Assembly (NCBI GenBank): GCA_900540005.1
Contig: UQEM01000049.1
Location: 1-15,158 of the forward strand
Reading direction: 5' to 3'
Source: an uncultured Ruminococcus sp.
Lineage (GTDB): Bacteria > Bacillota > Clostridia > Oscillospirales > Ruminococcaceae
DNA length: 15,158 nucleotides
Part shown: piece by piece, positions 8,415-14,693 of the stretch
Layout of the letters: each line of letters starts with the position of its first letter
How positions within the stretch are numbered: position 1 is the first letter of the stretch
Program-made: the position numbers and the translations under genes
The notes under the pieces: generated by a model
Database searches by the model: none
What the model was told of the DNA's origin: nothing
The model's input: the letters and a program-made list of their open reading frames with translations, nothing else

Positions 8415-8456
8415 TTTGGGCGCGATCAATGGCGATGATCGGACTATCCCGTCGAA

Positions 8457-8490
8457 TAAAAAGAAAAAGCGGTTTTTCATCAACCGCTTT
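8457..8490 (-). terminator. Strong intrinsic terminator after rsmA
   Basis: On the minus strand AAAGCGGTT (8482-8490) pairs perfectly over 9 bp with AACCGCTTT (8466-8474) around a 7-nt loop. A U-rich tail, TTTTTCTTTTT, follows at about 8458-8468. It begins about 10 nt after the rsmA stop. It should end the mscS-to-rsmA transcript and insulate spoIIE from it. Confidence 0.9.
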
Positions 8491-8500
8491 CCTGATCTAT

Positions 8501-9355
8501 TCAAATATTTTTCAGTTTCCTTGAAAGTGCGATAAGCTGTTCCATATCAAGGCTTTCTATGCGTGCAGTTTTCGGAAGTCCGAGCGATTCAAGCGCCGAG
8601 TAGGTCTGCTCCTTCGGAATATCCATAAGTGAAGCAAAGGCGTTTGCGGCGGTTTTTCTTCGCTGTGAAAATCCGCTCTTTACCATTCTGAAAAAGAACT
8701 TTTCCTCCTCCGGCGAAAGTCTGCCCTCTTGATTCAGGTCAATTCTTATCACAGCGGAGTCAACATTCGGCGAGGGCATAAAACAGCCCCGCGACACGTC
8801 AAACAGCTTCTGTGCCGTTCCGTAATAATTTACGCCGACCGTTATCGCTCCGGATTCGCGTGTTCCAACCTTCGCACAAAGCCTCTGTGCCGCCTCTTTC
8901 TGAACCATTACGGTTATCGAGTCAATCGGCAGGTGACTTTCAAGCAGCAGCATGAGTATCGGCGAAGTAATGTAATACGGCAGATTCGCGCATACAGCCA
9001 CTCTGAGTCCGCCAAAGTTTTCCCTTATTATTTCGTGCAGGTCGCACTTCATTACATCGGCATTTATTATGTTTATGTTGTTGAATTCCGCAAGAGTTTC
9101 CTCTAGGATCGGCAGCAGACGCTTGTCAATCTCAATTGCCGTAACCTTATCCGCACGGAGCGCAAGCTCCTTTGTAAGAACACCGATACCCGTACCGATC
9201 TCCAGCACTCCGAAACCGCTCTGTGCGTTGCCCTCCTCCGCTATTCTCGGACAAATACGAGGGTCGATGATAAAATTCTGCCCCAGTCCCTTTGAAAAGT
9301 TGAAACCGTGCTTTTCAAGTATCTGCTTTAGTGTTGATATATTTGTAAGCTCCAT
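8501..9355 (-). CDS. rsmA: 16S rRNA dimethyladenosine transferase
   Basis: RsmA (KsgA) uses S-adenosylmethionine to dimethylate two adjacent adenosines in the helix-45 loop near the 3' end of 16S rRNA during small-subunit maturation. The 284 residues are typical in length. Motifs are GLGQNF (23-28), the SAM-binding EIGTGIGVLT (52-61), IEID near 74-77, the catalytic NLPYYITSP (124-132), PSPNVDSAV (194-202) and FSQRRKTAANA (229-239). It is the last gene of the run that begins with mscS. The start is 4 nt after the stop of the 89-residue gene, and its ribosome site GGAG (9363-9366) overlaps that gene's last codons, suggesting translational coupling. A strong terminator follows. Confidence 0.97.
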   Translation of the reverse strand: MELTNISTLKQILEKHGFNFSKGLGQNFIIDPRICPRIAEEGNAQSGFGVLEIGTGIGVLTKELALRADKVTAIEIDKRLLPILEETLAEFNNINIINADVMKCDLHEIIRENFGGLRVAVCANLPYYITSPILMLLLESHLPIDSITVMVQKEAAQRLCAKVGTRESGAITVGVNYYGTAQKLFDVSRGCFMPSPNVDSAVIRIDLNQEGRLSPEEEKFFFRMVKSGFSQRRKTAANAFASLMDIPKEQTYSALESLGLPKTARIESLDMEQLIALSRKLKNI

Positions 9356-9359
9356 ACCG

Positions 9360-9629
9360 TTACTCCATTACCTTATGCTTTACTTTTTGCGAAAACTCAA
9401 CCTGTTTTGCGTCATTGAGCTTTTCCATTGAGTTCACCAGATAATCCGCCGAGCGGTAAGCGTGCTGAAAATCCATGTCCTTAAAGTAGAACTTCAAATC
9501 AACAAACTCGCCGTCTATGGTTATATCCATTTGACTTATCTGTCTGCCGCGGTGCTTCTGACCTGCGTATTTTATGTATTTGTCTATCTCACGGCGATCC
9601 ATTTCTCCGCCTATAACGTTGATCTTCAT
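9360..9629 (-). CDS. Small protein with NrdD C-terminal-like tail
   Basis: Function unknown. The reading frame has a good ribosome site (AGAGAGG about 7 nt before ATG) and is packed against rsmA (4-nt gap), so it is very likely translated. Residues 1-50 look like a small alpha/beta fold: strand MKINVIGG, a charged helix, then MDITIDGEFVDLKFYF as two strands. Residues 54-85 resemble, by eye, the C-terminal tail of anaerobic ribonucleotide reductase NrdD: R59-S-A-D62-Y63-L-V, then NDAK (72-75), a glutamate and KVKH (82-85). These correspond to RVCGYL and RVKH in NrdD. The radical-bearing glycine would be Asp62. There is no NrdD catalytic core, no cysteine and no zinc site. It may be an NRDD-family stand-alone protein recruited to another role. 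The resemblance comes from remembered family patterns and has not been searched. Confidence 0.85.
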   Translation of the reverse strand: MKINVIGGEMDRREIDKYIKYAGQKHRGRQISQMDITIDGEFVDLKFYFKDMDFQHAYRSADYLVNSMEKLNDAKQVEFSQKVKHKVME

Positions 9630-9660
9630 AAGCTTACCTCTCTTTCGGATATTGTATATT

Positions 9661-11256
9661 TCACATTACTGCGCCAAGTTCTCTGCAAACCGCTTCGGCG
9701 CACTTCATTCCGTCAGCCGCTGCCGACACGATACCGCCTGCATAGCCTGCTCCCTCTCCGCAGGGATAGAGCCCTGCAAGCGTTATTGATTGAAGATCCT
9801 CGCCGCGGTTTATCCTCACAGGAGAACTGCTGCGGCTCTCAACTCCCGTTAATATCGCCTCAGGATCGTCAAAACCGCCGATTTTCTTTCCCATTTCCTT
9901 GATTCCGAGCCTGAGAGTATCGCACACAAAATCCGGCAGATAATCCTCAGGCTTTGCAAAAGTGTACCCAATAGCATATGACGGTTTGACACGGCCGAGA
10001 GATACAGTCAGCTTTCCGTCAAGAAAGTCCCCTACCGCCGTGACCGGAGCTTTATATCCGCCGCCACCTGCAAGATAAGCCTTGCGCTCGATCTCACGCT
10101 GAAAATGCATTCCTGCCAACGGGTCGTCACCCTCAAAATCATCTGTATTGATGTTCACAAGGAGCGCGCTGTTGGAATTCTCCTTGTCACGCGCAAAATA
10201 ACTCATTCCGTTCACCGCAAGCCGCCCTTCTTCCGAAGACGCCGCCGCAATAACTCCGCCCGGACACATACAGAAAGTATACAAACTCCGGCCGTTCGGA
10301 AGATGTACGGCAAGCTTGTAATCGGCAGCTTTAAGTGCGGGATTCCCTGCAAATCTGCCATACATCGCCTTGTCTATATCACGCCTCAAATGTTCCACGC
10401 GAACTCCTACAGAAAAATTCTTGCGTGAAAGGCTGATATCATTTTCGTGCAGCATTTCAAAAACATCTCTCGCACTGTGACCTGCCGCAAGTATCACATT
10501 TCGCGTATTTATGGAATGCTCACCCTCTGAGTCTTTATAAAGAACGGAACTTATACGCCCGTTTTCCGAGGTATATCCACAGAATCTTGCCCCGAACCGA
10601 ACCTCTCCGCCAAGCTCGATAACACGTCTGCGAAGATTTTTCACCGTCTCGCGCAGCTTGTCCGTGCCGATATGAGGCTTTGCAAGATACAGTATCTCAT
10701 CAGGCGCGCCGAATTTCACGAGCTGTTCAAAGATCCAGCCGATACGCCTGTCCTTAATGCCTGTTGTGAGCTTGCCGTCCGAAAAAGTGCCTGCTCCGCC
10801 CTCGCCGAACTGAACATTGCACTCGGGATCAAGAATGCCCTCCTGCTCGAATCTGCTGACTGCTTTAACGCGGCTGTCAACGTCCGCACCTCTCTCAAGG
10901 ACTATAGGGCAGGCTCCTGCCATTGCAAGAACAAGCGCCGCAAACATTCCTGCCGGCCCGAATCCGATAATGACAGGTCTTTCGGAAACAGATACTATTT
11001 TGGGGATATCATAAGGATTCTTTTTGACCGCGGAGAAATTCTTATGCTTTCTGAGAAGCTTTTCCTCGCCGCGCACGTCCATGTCAATTGTGATAACAAA
11101 GTGTACATCGGATTTTTTTCGTGCGTCAACCGATTTTTTCGTGAGAACCGCGCTCTTTATCTCACCGAGCGAAATGCCGAATTTTTCGGCGCAGAATTCT
11201 CTCAGTCGTGAAAAATCAAAGCCAAGCGGTACGCTTATGTTTCCTGCTCTTATCAT
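9661..11256 (-). CDS. FAD-dependent dehydrogenase, COG2509-like
   Basis: This is a flavoprotein of the widespread but poorly characterised FAD-dependent dehydrogenase family; its substrate is unknown. Residues 1-90 form an N-terminal domain without an obvious cofactor motif. A Rossmann dinucleotide motif follows (VIIGFGPAGMFAA at 95-107, then VLERG at 119-123 for the FAD ribose). The family signature is CNVQFGEGGAGTFSDGKLTT near 147-166. The C-terminal part has GVESRSSSPVR and GLYPCGEGAGYAGGIVSAA. There is no signal peptide or membrane segment, so it should be cytosolic. Its 531 residues are normal for the family. The start overlaps the end of the preceding flavoprotein gene by 41 nt, with AAAGGA about 7 nt before the ATG inside that gene. 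MIRxxNIxxP is the usual family N-terminus, which supports this start. Confidence 0.92.
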   Translation of the reverse strand: MIRAGNISVPLGFDFSRLREFCAEKFGISLGEIKSAVLTKKSVDARKKSDVHFVITIDMDVRGEEKLLRKHKNFSAVKKNPYDIPKIVSVSERPVIIGFGPAGMFAALVLAMAGACPIVLERGADVDSRVKAVSRFEQEGILDPECNVQFGEGGAGTFSDGKLTTGIKDRRIGWIFEQLVKFGAPDEILYLAKPHIGTDKLRETVKNLRRRVIELGGEVRFGARFCGYTSENGRISSVLYKDSEGEHSINTRNVILAAGHSARDVFEMLHENDISLSRKNFSVGVRVEHLRRDIDKAMYGRFAGNPALKAADYKLAVHLPNGRSLYTFCMCPGGVIAAASSEEGRLAVNGMSYFARDKENSNSALLVNINTDDFEGDDPLAGMHFQREIERKAYLAGGGGYKAPVTAVGDFLDGKLTVSLGRVKPSYAIGYTFAKPEDYLPDFVCDTLRLGIKEMGKKIGGFDDPEAILTGVESRSSSPVRINRGEDLQSITLAGLYPCGEGAGYAGGIVSAAADGMKCAEAVCRELGAVM

Positions 11257-12487
11257 TGTGTTTTCCTTTCAGAGAAGCGGCGCAGTTCTCGGCGGCAAGG
11301 ATTCCCGACGACCAAGCCCATTGCAGGTTGTAGCCGCCGCAGTCACCGTCAACATCGAGTATTTCACCGCAGAAATATATGCCTTTATCGAGTGCGGATT
11401 CAAGTGTCGGTTTCACACAGCTTGAATGGATCCCGCCGGAAGTAGTCTGCGAGTTTTTCCACTCCGCACACCCCGAGATTGGGAACTCCAGCCTTTTTAT
11501 CCGCTTTGCAAGCAGTATGATCTCCTCACGGCGGAGCGAACTTATCTTATCAGCCATGCTCCTGCCAAGGATGCTTTTTACAAGGTAGACCGCAAGATTT
11601 TTCGTGAATATTCCGCTGAGCAGTTCCTCAACCGTGTGTCCGACCCTCCGGCGCGCCGTTTTAGACAGATATCCCGCAAGCTGTTCAAGACTTATGTCAG
11701 GTGCAAGGTCGGCGCATATCGTGAGACTGTTTCCGTACTGTGAATAAAAATGCGCGAGGTTAAAAACACAGATACCCGAAATGGTGCTCTCGGTGAACTG
11801 TATCTCTCCGCTCTCCGTACCAAGCACATTTTCACCGCAAACCGCGCTCACCTTTCCCCTGACTCTGACACCTTTAAGTCCGCGCAGAAGTTCGGATCTC
11901 ACTTTAAGAGGAGCTACCGCAGGAGTCAATTTGGTTATTTTATACCCCATTCCGCGCAGAATTTTCAGCATAGCGCCGTCTGTTCCGAATTGCGGAGCGG
12001 CACAGCCTCCTGTGGCTATAATTACGCGTTTTGCGGTGATTTTTTCGCCGTTTTCGCAGTCTATACAGTAACCGTCGGCAGAATGCCTGATATCTGTAAC
12101 AAATGCTCCACAGAGCATCTTTACTCCAAGCTCCTCTGCACGCAGTCTCAGCGCTGTCAGAACGGACGCGGCGGCATTGCTGTACGGATAGATCCTACCC
12201 GCGGAGTCCGCAGCGGTCAGAAGTCCGATGTTTTTGAAATAAGCCGCGGCTGTCGGAGTATGCTCAATAATTTCCGCTGCTCCCATAAAACTTCCGTGAT
12301 AATTACGCGCAGAAATATTTTCATTGCTCAGATTGCAGCGGCCGTTGCCTGTCGCGAGTATCTTCTTTCCTACACGGTCGAGCCTTTCAATCACGAGGAG
12401 TTCTGCCTGCGGAAGAAGCCGCCTGACCTCGATCGCCGCGGCAAGCCCCGAAGCTCCGCCGCCTATTATCGCTATTTCTGTATTCAT
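11216..12487 (-). CDS. HI0933/YhiN-family FAD oxidoreductase
   Basis: A flavoprotein of the HI0933-like family, often labelled aminoacetone oxidase family or BaiN/YhiN; its substrate cannot be assigned here. With the start chosen it has 423 residues, a little over the usual 400-410. GGGASG (9-14), VIER (32-35) and GKKILATGNGRCNLSN (40-55) form the FAD site. The C-terminus holds TSGGI, YFCGEILDVDGDCGGYNLQWAWSSG, the family hallmark. The last 15-20 residues are a basic tail overlapping the next gene by 41 nt. The frame can be extended to a TTG at 12511. I chose ATG 12487 because AAAGG lies 7 nt upstream of it and the TTG would overlap the previous gene. ATG 12490 is an alternative one codon earlier. 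Confidence 0.93.
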   Translation of the reverse strand: MNTEIAIIGGGASGLAAAIEVRRLLPQAELLVIERLDRVGKKILATGNGRCNLSNENISARNYHGSFMGAAEIIEHTPTAAAYFKNIGLLTAADSAGRIYPYSNAAASVLTALRLRAEELGVKMLCGAFVTDIRHSADGYCIDCENGEKITAKRVIIATGGCAAPQFGTDGAMLKILRGMGYKITKLTPAVAPLKVRSELLRGLKGVRVRGKVSAVCGENVLGTESGEIQFTESTISGICVFNLAHFYSQYGNSLTICADLAPDISLEQLAGYLSKTARRRVGHTVEELLSGIFTKNLAVYLVKSILGRSMADKISSLRREEIILLAKRIKRLEFPISGCAEWKNSQTTSGGIHSSCVKPTLESALDKGIYFCGEILDVDGDCGGYNLQWAWSSGILAAENCAASLKGKHNDKSRKHKRTAWL

Positions 12488-12497
12488 CATATCACCT

Positions 12498-13397
12498 TTA
12501 TTTTGGCTCAATGTCCATTATTACGACCTCGGGACGGTTATTGAATCTTATCGGAACGGGAGAAGCTCCTATTCCCGAGGTTATGAACATATTTCCGCCG
12601 CTGTATTCAAATATGCCTTTGTCATAGACTGTTTCATCAGGCGAAGTTATCTGCGGAAACCAGTGGTTACGGCTTGCATCATAGACAGGCCCGAGATCAA
12701 ACGGAAGCTGTATCATATCGCCGTGAGTGTCCGCACAAAGCGTTAGGTCAGTTCCAAACTGCGCAAAATCTTCATAATTCGGGATATGGGCAAGCAGAAT
12801 ACTGTAACAGCCCCTATCCACAGCAAATTCATTCGTGAGATCAAATGTCGGGGAATACACAACGTTGTCTATGCCGATTATCTGCACCCTGTTGCCGTTG
12901 AGTTCGGCATATTCGCACTTATAGTCCAGAACATGAGCGCCCGTATTTTTTACGGCTTCGATATAGCGTTTGCTTATTACGCTCTCCCCATAGTAATCGT
13001 GGTCACCCGTGACAAAATACACAGGATAGCCCGAATCAGTCAGTTTCTGTATCAGTTCCACGGGTTTAGAGACAAGTTCCCACTCACTTCCGCGTGAATA
13101 CATATCACCAAGCACTGCCACCATATCCGGCTTAGCCTTGTCGATTTTTCTGAATATACTGTCGTTGCTGATACCGTACTTTGAGGCGTGCTGGTCGCTG
13201 ATAACCGCTATCCTTATCGGCGAAACAAGCTTGTCGGAAGTAAGCTGTACTTTCGTGGTTTTAAGCGTATAATTGTTGAACCACCACACGAAGAAAAGGA
13301 CAGCCACCCAGAACCAGAACCTGTGAGAACGCGCTTTTTTCTTTGCAGATCTGTCGTCAGATTCAGGCTTTTGCGGATTAACGTTACTTTCGCTCAT
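12498..13397 (-). CDS. Membrane-anchored metallophosphoesterase (YkuE-like)
   Basis: A calcineurin-like phosphoesterase tethered by one N-terminal membrane segment (about 27-44, very Trp/Phe rich), preceded by a basic region, so the catalytic domain is probably outside the membrane. Metal-site motifs are SDQH (67-70), GDMYSR (97-102), GDHDYYG (131-137), LLAHIPNY (201-208) and ADTHGDM (222-228). Two differ from the family consensus: GNHE reads GDHD, and GHTHGG reads ADTHGD, so one canonical ligand is Asp instead of Asn and one Asp instead of His. The C-terminal GIGASPVPIRFNNRPE is typical of the YkuE/YaeI group. Start ATG 13397 (299 residues) has GGAG 7 nt upstream and overlaps the mscS end by 14 nt. 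The longer start at 13457 would lie deep inside mscS. The substrate is unknown. Confidence 0.88.
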   Translation of the reverse strand: MSESNVNPQKPESDDRSAKKKARSHRFWFWVAVLFFVWWFNNYTLKTTKVQLTSDKLVSPIRIAVISDQHASKYGISNDSIFRKIDKAKPDMVAVLGDMYSRGSEWELVSKPVELIQKLTDSGYPVYFVTGDHDYYGESVISKRYIEAVKNTGAHVLDYKCEYAELNGNRVQIIGIDNVVYSPTFDLTNEFAVDRGCYSILLAHIPNYEDFAQFGTDLTLCADTHGDMIQLPFDLGPVYDASRNHWFPQITSPDETVYDKGIFEYSGGNMFITSGIGASPVPIRFNNRPEVVIMDIEPK

Positions 13398-14325
13398 TTG
13401 CTTTCTCCATAAGATGTACATCAAGCTGGCTGAACGGTATTTCAATGCCGTTTTCATCGAATATACGCTTTACGTCCTCAAGCATATTGTAACGAACCGT
13501 GAGATAATCCTCATTTTTCACCCACACAAGCGTATCTATCGAAACCGAACTTTCATTGTGCGCCGTAACTCTTACAGTCGGCTTTGGATCTGAAAGTATC
13601 ATGGAGTCTTTTTTGATGACTCCGAGAATAAGCTCCTTTGCTTTCTCGAAGTCCGCACCGTAGCTTATGTCAAATTTTAGATCAACGCGTCGGGTAGGAG
13701 TCTCGGTGTAGTTGATTATCTTTGCGTCCGAAACCTTGCCGTTTGGAATAAAAACGGTCTTGTTGTCAAAAGTAACTATTGTAGTGTAGAGAATGCTGAT
13801 ACTGCGGACTACTCCGACCGAGCCGTCCACTTCAATAGTATCTCCGGAGGCAAACGGTTTCGAGAACAGGATTATAAAGCCGCCGCAGAGATTGGAAAGG
13901 CAATTCTGAAGCGCAAGGCTTATGGCGAGTCCTGCCGCGCCGAGTATCGTGATTATTGACGACATTGGAACATTTAATGCCGAAAGTGCCATGATGACTA
14001 CGACTATATAAAGCAGTATCCTGATAAGCGATAACAGGAAACTTTTCGCGGCATTATCCGCCCTTGACTTTGACATTGCCTTTTTGATTATGCGCGAAGC
14101 AAGTTTTACCGCAAATGCGCCGATAATAAGAATCAGCACAGCCATTATCAGCGAGGGAAGTATCCCCTTTATGTAATTTCCTGTATTTGTGAGGAGCGAA
14201 GTGGTTCTGTCAACCTGCTCCTGTATGCTCTCAAAGGTCATTTCCTCGGTCGTTGTTTCTGTTACGGCTGAAGAAGTCGTTTCTCCGACCGCAGTTGTTG
14301 TCTCTTTCTCCTGCAAAACCATCAT
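13384..14325 (-). CDS. Small-conductance mechanosensitive channel (MscS family)
   Basis: An MscS-family channel that opens under membrane tension to release solutes on osmotic downshock. Three membrane segments are visible: about 53-73 (ILPSLIMAVLILIIGAF), about 98-117 (LLSLIRILLYIVVVIMALS) and the pore-lining TM3 (SSIITILGAAGLAISLALQNCLSNL), followed by GGFIILFSKPFASGDTIEV and the beta-domain with FIPNGK. About 50 residues before TM1 are unusually Thr/Glu rich and would face outside. The start is uncertain: the frame extends to ATG 14409, but that codon lies in the apparent -35. ATG 14367 lacks a ribosome site. ATG 14325/14322 are very close to GGAG, and TTG 14316 has that GGAG at a better distance (9 nt). 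The gene heads the six-gene run to rsmA, and its end overlaps the phosphoesterase start. Confidence 0.9.
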   Translation of the reverse strand: MMVLQEKETTTAVGETTSSAVTETTTEEMTFESIQEQVDRTTSLLTNTGNYIKGILPSLIMAVLILIIGAFAVKLASRIIKKAMSKSRADNAAKSFLLSLIRILLYIVVVIMALSALNVPMSSIITILGAAGLAISLALQNCLSNLCGGFIILFSKPFASGDTIEVDGSVGVVRSISILYTTIVTFDNKTVFIPNGKVSDAKIINYTETPTRRVDLKFDISYGADFEKAKELILGVIKKDSMILSDPKPTVRVTAHNESSVSIDTLVWVKNEDYLTVRYNMLEDVKRIFDENGIEIPFSQLDVHLMEKANERK

Positions 14326-14380
14326 CTCCAATTTTGACAGCACCTTTCTCTTTATACAGTGCCGCATAACAGTATAATTA

Positions 14381-14409
14381 ATTATATCACAAATGGGGCG
14401 AAAAAGCAA
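14381..14409 (-). promoter_or_regulatory. Sigma-A promoter of the mscS-to-rsmA run
   Basis: On the minus strand TTGCTT (14404-14409) and a perfect TATAAT (14381-14386) are separated by 17 bp. Transcription would begin near 14370-14375. That excludes the upstream ATG at 14409 as a start and leaves about 50 nt of leader before ATG 14325. No other convincing promoter was seen before rsmA, so it may drive all six genes. Confidence 0.7.
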
Positions 14410-14471
14410 CAGCCGAAAAAGAGCTTTCTGCGGTCAACATTAAGGTAAAAATATAAAATTAATCTGAACTG

Positions 14472-14500
14472 TTGCATTCTTCCAATTTATATGGTAAAAT
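14472..14500 (+). promoter_or_regulatory. Promoter of tRNA-Arg, extended -10
   Basis: TTGCAT (14472-14477) and TAAAAT (14495-14500) are separated by 17 bp, and TGG directly before the -10 supplies an extended -10 (TGn). Transcription would start around 14507, just before the tRNA. It faces away from the mscS promoter, and the two -35 elements are about 62 bp apart. Confidence 0.7.
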
Positions 14501-14509
14501 ATATTGTAT

Positions 14510-14586
14510 GTTCCAGTAGCTCAGTCGGATAGAGCGACCGCCTCCTAAGCGGTAGGTCGGAGGTTCGAATCCTCTTTGGAACGCCA
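14510..14586 (+). tRNA. tRNA-Arg, anticodon CCT (reads AGG)
   Basis: A complete cloverleaf of 77 nt including an encoded CCA (14584-14586). The acceptor GTTCCAG pairs with TTGGAAC (one G-U). The D-arm is GCTC/GAGC. The anticodon stem ACCGC/GCGGT carries the loop CTCCTAA, placing CCT at positions 34-36. The T-arm is GGAGG-TTCGAAT-CCTCT with one wobble. No intron or abnormal loop is seen. It is the only tRNA in the window. Confidence 0.97.
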
Positions 14587-14617
14587 GAATGTCCCGATAT
14601 GGGGCAAAGTGCAGTTA

Positions 14618-14672
14618 GTGAACGGCAAACGGCTTTCGTGCAGTACGCACGGCTGTGTGCTGTTCACTTTTT
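14618..14672 (+). terminator. Hairpin plus T-tract between tRNA-Arg and pncB
   Basis: GTGAACGGCA (14618-14627) pairs with TGCTGTTCAC (14658-14667, one G-U) over 10 bp. The enclosed segment forms a second hairpin, CGTGC-AGTAC-GCACG. TTTTT follows at 14668-14672. This is a good intrinsic terminator shape for the tRNA transcript. It ends only 8 nt before the pncB ribosome site, so it could also act as an attenuator for pncB. A small hairpin, GTCCC-GATAT-GGGGC at 14591-14605, precedes it. Confidence 0.72.
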
Positions 14673-14693
14673 CTGAATATGGAGGAAATTGCT

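Noticed and set aside
7974..8504. 176-codon minus-strand frame overlapping spoIIE and the intergenic region
   Set aside because: It covers the rsmA terminator and the putative spoIIE promoter, and its translation is Arg/Gly/Ser-rich in the wrong frame of spoIIE.
9651..9677. TACAAT-like -10 before the 89-residue gene
   Set aside because: The best upstream -35 (TTGGCG) is only 15 bp away and weak. The short gap and shared strand fit read-through from the upstream flavoprotein gene.
10672..11211. 179-codon plus-strand open frame opposite the COG2509-like dehydrogenase
   Set aside because: Antisense to a well-supported flavoprotein gene and no protein motif seen.
11750..12544. 264-codon plus-strand open frame opposite the HI0933-like gene
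   Set aside because: It is fully antisense to a gene with clear family motifs, has low-complexity, Arg/Cys/Ser-rich composition, and shows no recognisable domain. It is a codon-bias shadow.
14589..14618. Nine-codon open frame (MSRYGAKCS) between tRNA-Arg and the hairpin, as a possible leader peptide
   Set aside because: It has no ribosome site, since it starts directly after the tRNA 3' end, and has no codon run suggestive of attenuation.
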